Shown here in pieces: positions 59,601 to 64,000 of a stretch of DNA of 64,000 nucleotides. Below the pieces are notes generated by a model. That model was not told the DNA's origin, searched no databases, and saw only the letters and a program-made list of their open reading frames with translations. The translations under genes and the position numbers were made by a program. Within the stretch, counting starts at the first letter, position 1; every line of letters starts with the position of its first letter. This DNA comes from Anadara kagoshimensis (taxonomy: Eukaryota; Mollusca; Bivalvia; Arcoida; Arcidae). Where the stretch lies: NCBI GenBank assembly GCA_021292105.1, contig CM037869.1, positions 1,769,001 to 1,833,000 of the forward strand, given 5' to 3'.

Positions 59601-61374
59601 CATGAAATTATAAAGTATATACCAATTTTCAAAAAATTAATGCAAACGTTGTACACCATGTCATGCTATTTTTATTTTGCATCAAAATAATTCTTATCTC
59701 TGTGTATAATTCATTTGACTCAATATGTACATGTAGCTATAATCACACAATTGTACAGTTTAACATAAATGTCGATCACGTGCTACGTTTGATTATATGC
59801 TACTTTTGAATGCATTAGTTTATAAAAATTCAGAAGTAGCACATAACATAGTTATTATTACAGCGGCAAAACGTTATTGCCAGTTATGTAAATTGTAAAC
59901 ATGTATTAAGTTAAGTGATTAATCGCCAAAATAATCTTCTTGAGGTCTCTAGACCCATTATGATATAAAATAACTAGAACCAGTGAGCTCTAGCTTATAA
60001 TCATCCTTATACAGATTGGAAACTCGAATTGTTCAGATAAGCATCTACAATGCCAATTTCCCGTGATCCAGGTTTTCATGCATATACATGTATGGTTCCT
60101 TATTCCTAGTTAATTCAATATTTGCAGAATGTATTCTGTAAAATGTTGTTTTTTCAAGAGTTTCTGTTTTAGTTTGTAACAAAATGAAAATATATGTCTA
60201 TTACCTAATGAAATTGCAGGTTTATTTCTAGAATATAAATACCAGAATAGTGCAATGGTCTATTTCATTGACGTCTTTTTGAGAGAGTACTAGTTCAATC
60301 AATAACGGACTAACATTAATTTACAAATATTTACGCAGTTTGTGTATTCTCCACATATTTGGACCTTGTTTTCCTTTTAGTTTATATTCTGTACTCCAAT
60401 GTTATTTTCATTAGTTATGACGTCAGAGCTGACGTCACAGTAACATATTCATTATTAAGCGATTATACACGAATCAAAGTCTCTGAACTAATCCAAATTT
60501 TTATACTTTAAAACAATACCCGGCTATGAACATGGTACACATGGGGTTTACTGTTTCGTGCAATTATAATCGTTGTCAATGGATATAATAGACACTACGT
60601 GTTGCTTGTTTTTTTTCATCTGAAGGAAAACATTTTTTGTACATAAAATGAACGTTGTTCTTGGTGTAGCTACAAGCAAACACAGGGCATCTATAAAATT
60701 CTTTATTTATGAAACATCTATTTAATATTTATTTATTCATTGATATGGTTTGAGTGAAAATGATTTTTATTGATTTTAAAACATATTCATTTATTCATCC
60801 ATTATACATTTATTAATTCATGTGATGTTTGAATAAGAATGATGTTTTTCCTGATTTTTATGTTTGATTGAGACAGTAGATATGGGTATGCTAATTCGGA
60901 CATTAATCATGCATTCAGTGATTGTAACTCGTTCTTGTATATTTAATTTGTTGATTGCATGTTTCATAAACAAGCATTCTAACATTCCAAATTGTGTGTA
61001 ACCGTATTCATTGTGGAGGTCGTCATAGAATAATATACTGATACATTATAATTGTTATAGATGTATGACAGTCCAGTGTGAAACTCTTTGTCGCTTAGTA
61101 TCCTAATATATGACGTTTTTGTTTTGTCTAAAAAAAACTGAGCAACATGCATATGGTTAACAGTTTCTATGGCATTTAAACTTGAATTGCTTCGAAATTA
61201 ATATCCTTTGTTTTGCCGCTAACGTTTTTGGCGTGGCATGTTGGTATGGAAAATACTCCGTCACAGTGATGTCGGAATAATGTCATTTGTACAAAAAAAC
61301 TGCTAAACTATGTGATTCTTCACCCAATGCCAGTCTCACGAATCATGGTATGTCTGTGTGGTTCTTGAAATTAA

Positions 61375-61402
61375 ACGCGCGTGCGTGCGCGCGCGTGTGT
61401 GT
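61375..61402 (+). repeat. Alternating CG/GT purine-pyrimidine tract
   Basis: GCGCGTGCGTGCGCGCGCG followed by TGTGTGT; strictly alternating, hence Z-DNA-prone. Confidence 0.7.
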
Positions 61403-62773
61403 ATGGCCAAAACAGGCCAAGTTCTAAGTTCAGTGCTAAACTTAGCATTCGTAGGGATAATATTATTTAAATCTACGAAAATGGGATATCACCATGTTAA
61501 TTTACACGGAAAAGCACCACAGCTATTGCCGATTATTACATAATTACACACGTGTGTTTCGACTATTGATTGTTTTTATGTCATGTGTTCTTTTGGAATT
61601 TTTTTCATTTCAATAGTAAATGACATTTGTAACATCATATGCCTAACAGAATGATATTTAAAGTTATAACTAATGCACTATTAATGTAGCTTTGTTTCCT
61701 GTTGTCAAGAAAAATTACAATTTTGACGATTTAATTACGTTCTGTAAAATGTAAAAGTATAAAGCATGGCAACACCATTCTGACTCATTGTTGTATGCCG
61801 TTAACATTAATCTGTATTTAGGTAATCCGGGGCGAGTGAGCTGTTAAAAATCAAGGACATCTAGTGCGCATATTTAGCAAATTATATTTTAACCGGCACT
61901 ATCTGTCAAAATATTTTTATTTTTATTTGGTCAGAATAAATTTGTTTTCGCTGTAATATCTGGCTAGTTATTCATTTGTGTAACGATAAAAAATAATTAA
62001 GTCTGCAAATTTTGCATATTATGAATGAAATAAATCTTAGGTGAATTACCAAAAATTTAGTCAATGTGCCAAATCTCTTCTTTTTTTAATTTTATCCAAT
62101 GCATTCAAAAAATGAAATAAGCTACCGGAGGTTTAATACTCATTATAGAAAAGTAGTTTATTATCGCGACTGAGGTGAACTATGTTGATTAAAGCTATTT
62201 TTTCAACTTTGATTAATTGGCAGTTGAGATTTTTACAAAGTCCAATGTTTTAACTTTCTGACAGAACTTTTTTGTACTATACCACATTTTCTGTAAGACA
62301 TAAAGGTAATATAATACATGTAAATTAAAGCTTTTTAAGTTTCAGACAAAAAGAATAATATAATGTGTAATGAAATGTTTAATAAAACAAAATAAAGCTG
62401 TAACATTTTTATTACTATTATTTTATTGAGAGCAATGTCTTGTACATGAAAGGGATGAAATTGATATAGAAATCCGTGCGATGACATCCGACTTATCATT
62501 TATTATTTACCATTTTGTATTTTATTATTTCTTTTTATGTTCAATTAATTGTGCTAGGTCTAGTGATATCGCGTTACCAATGACATCTTCATATTAACCA
62601 ACAAAATATGTTGCCATGACAACATGTAAATAATTGGTATCATATCAACTGTTTGATAAGATTTTTTGTCGAATAATGGTCATGTGAATTCTATATATAA
62701 TGAATATTTTTGTAATGAAATGACTCATTAAATAAAATGATCAGATCATATATATATTTGTTGCTTGTTAATA

Positions 62774-62994
62774 TACAGTACAGACCTGTCGAAAGTTTAA
62801 CACTGAGTTATCAAAAAACGGTCGACACTCGACTGCTGAGTAGCTTAGATATGTTATGGCTAATGACAAAAAAAAACTGTCGAGAGAGATAGAAAAGCTG
62901 TTGACATATAGGTCAGTAACACGGGGTTGAGGCGAGCTGTCAATTAGGCACAAGATCCTTCCGTCTGTGTTAAACTTCCGACAGGCCTGTACTT
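62774..62994 (+). mobile_element. Inverted-repeat (MITE-like) element, 'TGTCGAAAGTTTAACACT' family
   Basis: Ends ACAGTACAGACCTGTCGAAA and TTAAACTTCCGACAGGCCTGT are inverted; 220 bp, non-coding. Copy without the GATA expansion. Confidence 0.75.
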
Positions 62995-63102
62995 AGTTTT
63001 TTCTTGAGTTTCATTCGATAAAATATAGATATTAAACATTTGAGAAATGTTTATATTAACATGTCTCTCCATAATTTTGGGGCCTCTTTTACTGCTATAT
63101 TA

Positions 63103-63222
63103 GAGCACCCGGTCTCACTTCCCTGGTGGAAGTTCACGTGTCTAACCTAACTTGTCGGTTCCAAAGTTTAATACTTTGCTTCTGGATTGTGATTCCGACA
63201 TGGATTAGTATGTTTGTTTTCG
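63103..63222 (+). mobile_element. Truncated RT-element 3' tail
   Basis: AGCACCCGGTCTCACTTCCC, GTTCACGTGTCTAACCTAAC and GATTCCGACATGGATTAGTA. Confidence 0.75.
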
Positions 63223-63401
63223 ATAATTAAGACACAACGTATATTTTTATGTTTTTTATAAGTCTGTTTTCATTTTTCAACAAACCTAAACGAACAAACG
63301 ATGGCCACGAGGTTTTACAGTGGTAGAAACAAATAATACGTTCGTTATAATAGCCAAAACGAAAAACAACCTGCCCCCGTAAAGGTATGAATCATAAACA
63401 C

Positions 63402-63553
63402 ACATACCAGTATACATACACAAATGAAAAAATACACAAACATACCAGTATACATACACAAATGAAAAAATACACAAACATACCAGTATACATACACAAA
63501 TGTAAAAATACACAAACATACCAGTATACATACACAAATGAAAAAATACAATA
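63402..63553 (+). repeat. 38-bp tandem repeat, four copies
   Basis: ACATACCAGTATACATACAC starts at 63402, 63440, 63478 and 63516. Open frames on both strands across it are repeats. Confidence 0.9.
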
Positions 63554-63559
63554 TCAAAA

Positions 63560-63695
63560 GCAGAATGAAAGCTTTAAAAAATGGCAAAAGTTAAACAAGT
63601 GAAATTTCAAAATGAGAATCACAAGACACATATGTTCACAAAACGTGAACTCCTGTCACATAGTGAGACTGGGTGCTCCGGAAGGGTAAGACATA
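63560..63695 (-). mobile_element. Truncated RT-element 3' tail, decayed
   Basis: AACGTGAACTCCTGTCACAT and GAGACTGGGTGCTCCGGAAG follow the reverse consensus. The remaining 300 bp to the window end shows nothing I recognise. Confidence 0.55.
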
Positions 63696-64000
63696 CAATA
63701 TGTCAGTAAAGCGATAACAATGCACATGCTAAATACGCGTTACAGGTCAGAGGGGGTAATGAAGAGACATTGTTTGTTAAATAATGTTGAGTCTTCTATT
63801 TGTATGCTTCTTAAGCGATTACATTTACAATCATACATAGATAAATATATCTGAATTTGCCAGGCAAGAAAACACCGAGGTTAAAACTCTTAGAATTTCA
63901 AAATAAAGTTAAAGTTATAAGATGAAGTTTAAAGGATATCTGGCTCAAGTTTCATAAATATTTAATAAAGAATTTCACTTTTTTTAAATAACGTATTTCG

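Larger units (their letters stand above)
59108..62400 (+). promoter_or_regulatory. Putative 3' UTR with AU-rich elements and poly(A) signals
   Basis: Downstream of the stop, AATAAA hexamers occur at 61935-61940, 62029-62034, 62381-62386 and 62391-62396. The last two are followed by a T-rich tract and are the best candidates for the transcript end. AU-rich motifs cluster at about 60702-60815 and include the nonamer core TTATTTATT near 60730. Vertebrate TNF mRNAs use such elements to limit mRNA life. The stretch also contains a retroelement fragment and a CA microsatellite, so the true UTR may be shorter. Confidence 0.35.

Overview
The window reads as intron-rich, AT-rich, repeat-laden DNA from an animal, most likely a bivalve mollusc. 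Three things point that way: tRNA-derived SINEs ending in a conserved 'GGGACGTTAAAC' tail, many truncated copies of one retroelement 3' end, and short repeats carrying a type I hammerhead-ribozyme fold. The species call is inference. There are no bacterial-style operons, and almost every open frame longer than 60 codons is a chance frame or lies inside a repeat.

I can support one host gene. It is a plus-strand tumour necrosis factor (TNF) superfamily ligand with four coding exons: 18574-19026, 40035-40071, 56764-56859 and 58671-59107. The introns are about 21.0, 16.7 and 1.8 kb. All splice sites are GT-AG and the phases (0, 1, 1) join without a stop to give 340 residues. The product is a type II membrane protein: a cytoplasmic N-terminus, one membrane segment near residues 51-77, a cysteine-bearing stalk, and a C-terminal TNF homology domain (about 178-340). 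One Cys-Trp in the domain sits where TRAIL carries its zinc-binding cysteine.

Layout. 1-18.4 kb: intergenic DNA with a Penelope-like reverse transcriptase remnant (about 4.26-4.9 kb), inverted-repeat elements, one SINE with a perfect 13-bp target duplication, tandem repeats and a CpG-rich inverted-repeat element. 18.4-19.0 kb: putative promoter and exon 1. 19.0-40.0 kb (intron 1): a 57-bp minisatellite, a 158-bp foldback palindrome, a tandem hammerhead repeat, a 32-bp minisatellite and several retroelement tails. 40.0-56.8 kb (intron 2): an inverted-repeat element split by a TTAA-flanked insertion, a SINE, a LINE remnant, a 33/47-bp minisatellite, and an inverted-repeat element holding 172-bp tandem units. 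56.9-58.7 kb (intron 3): a hammerhead repeat lying against the exon 4 acceptor. 59.1-64 kb: putative 3' UTR with AU-rich elements and polyadenylation signals, then more repeats.

The observation most worth following is the hammerhead family. At least seven copies lie in the window, all in the sense orientation of the TNF gene. One (23723-23768) has every core nucleotide intact and sits in a tandem pair. Another lies 55 nt upstream of the exon that encodes most of the cytokine domain.
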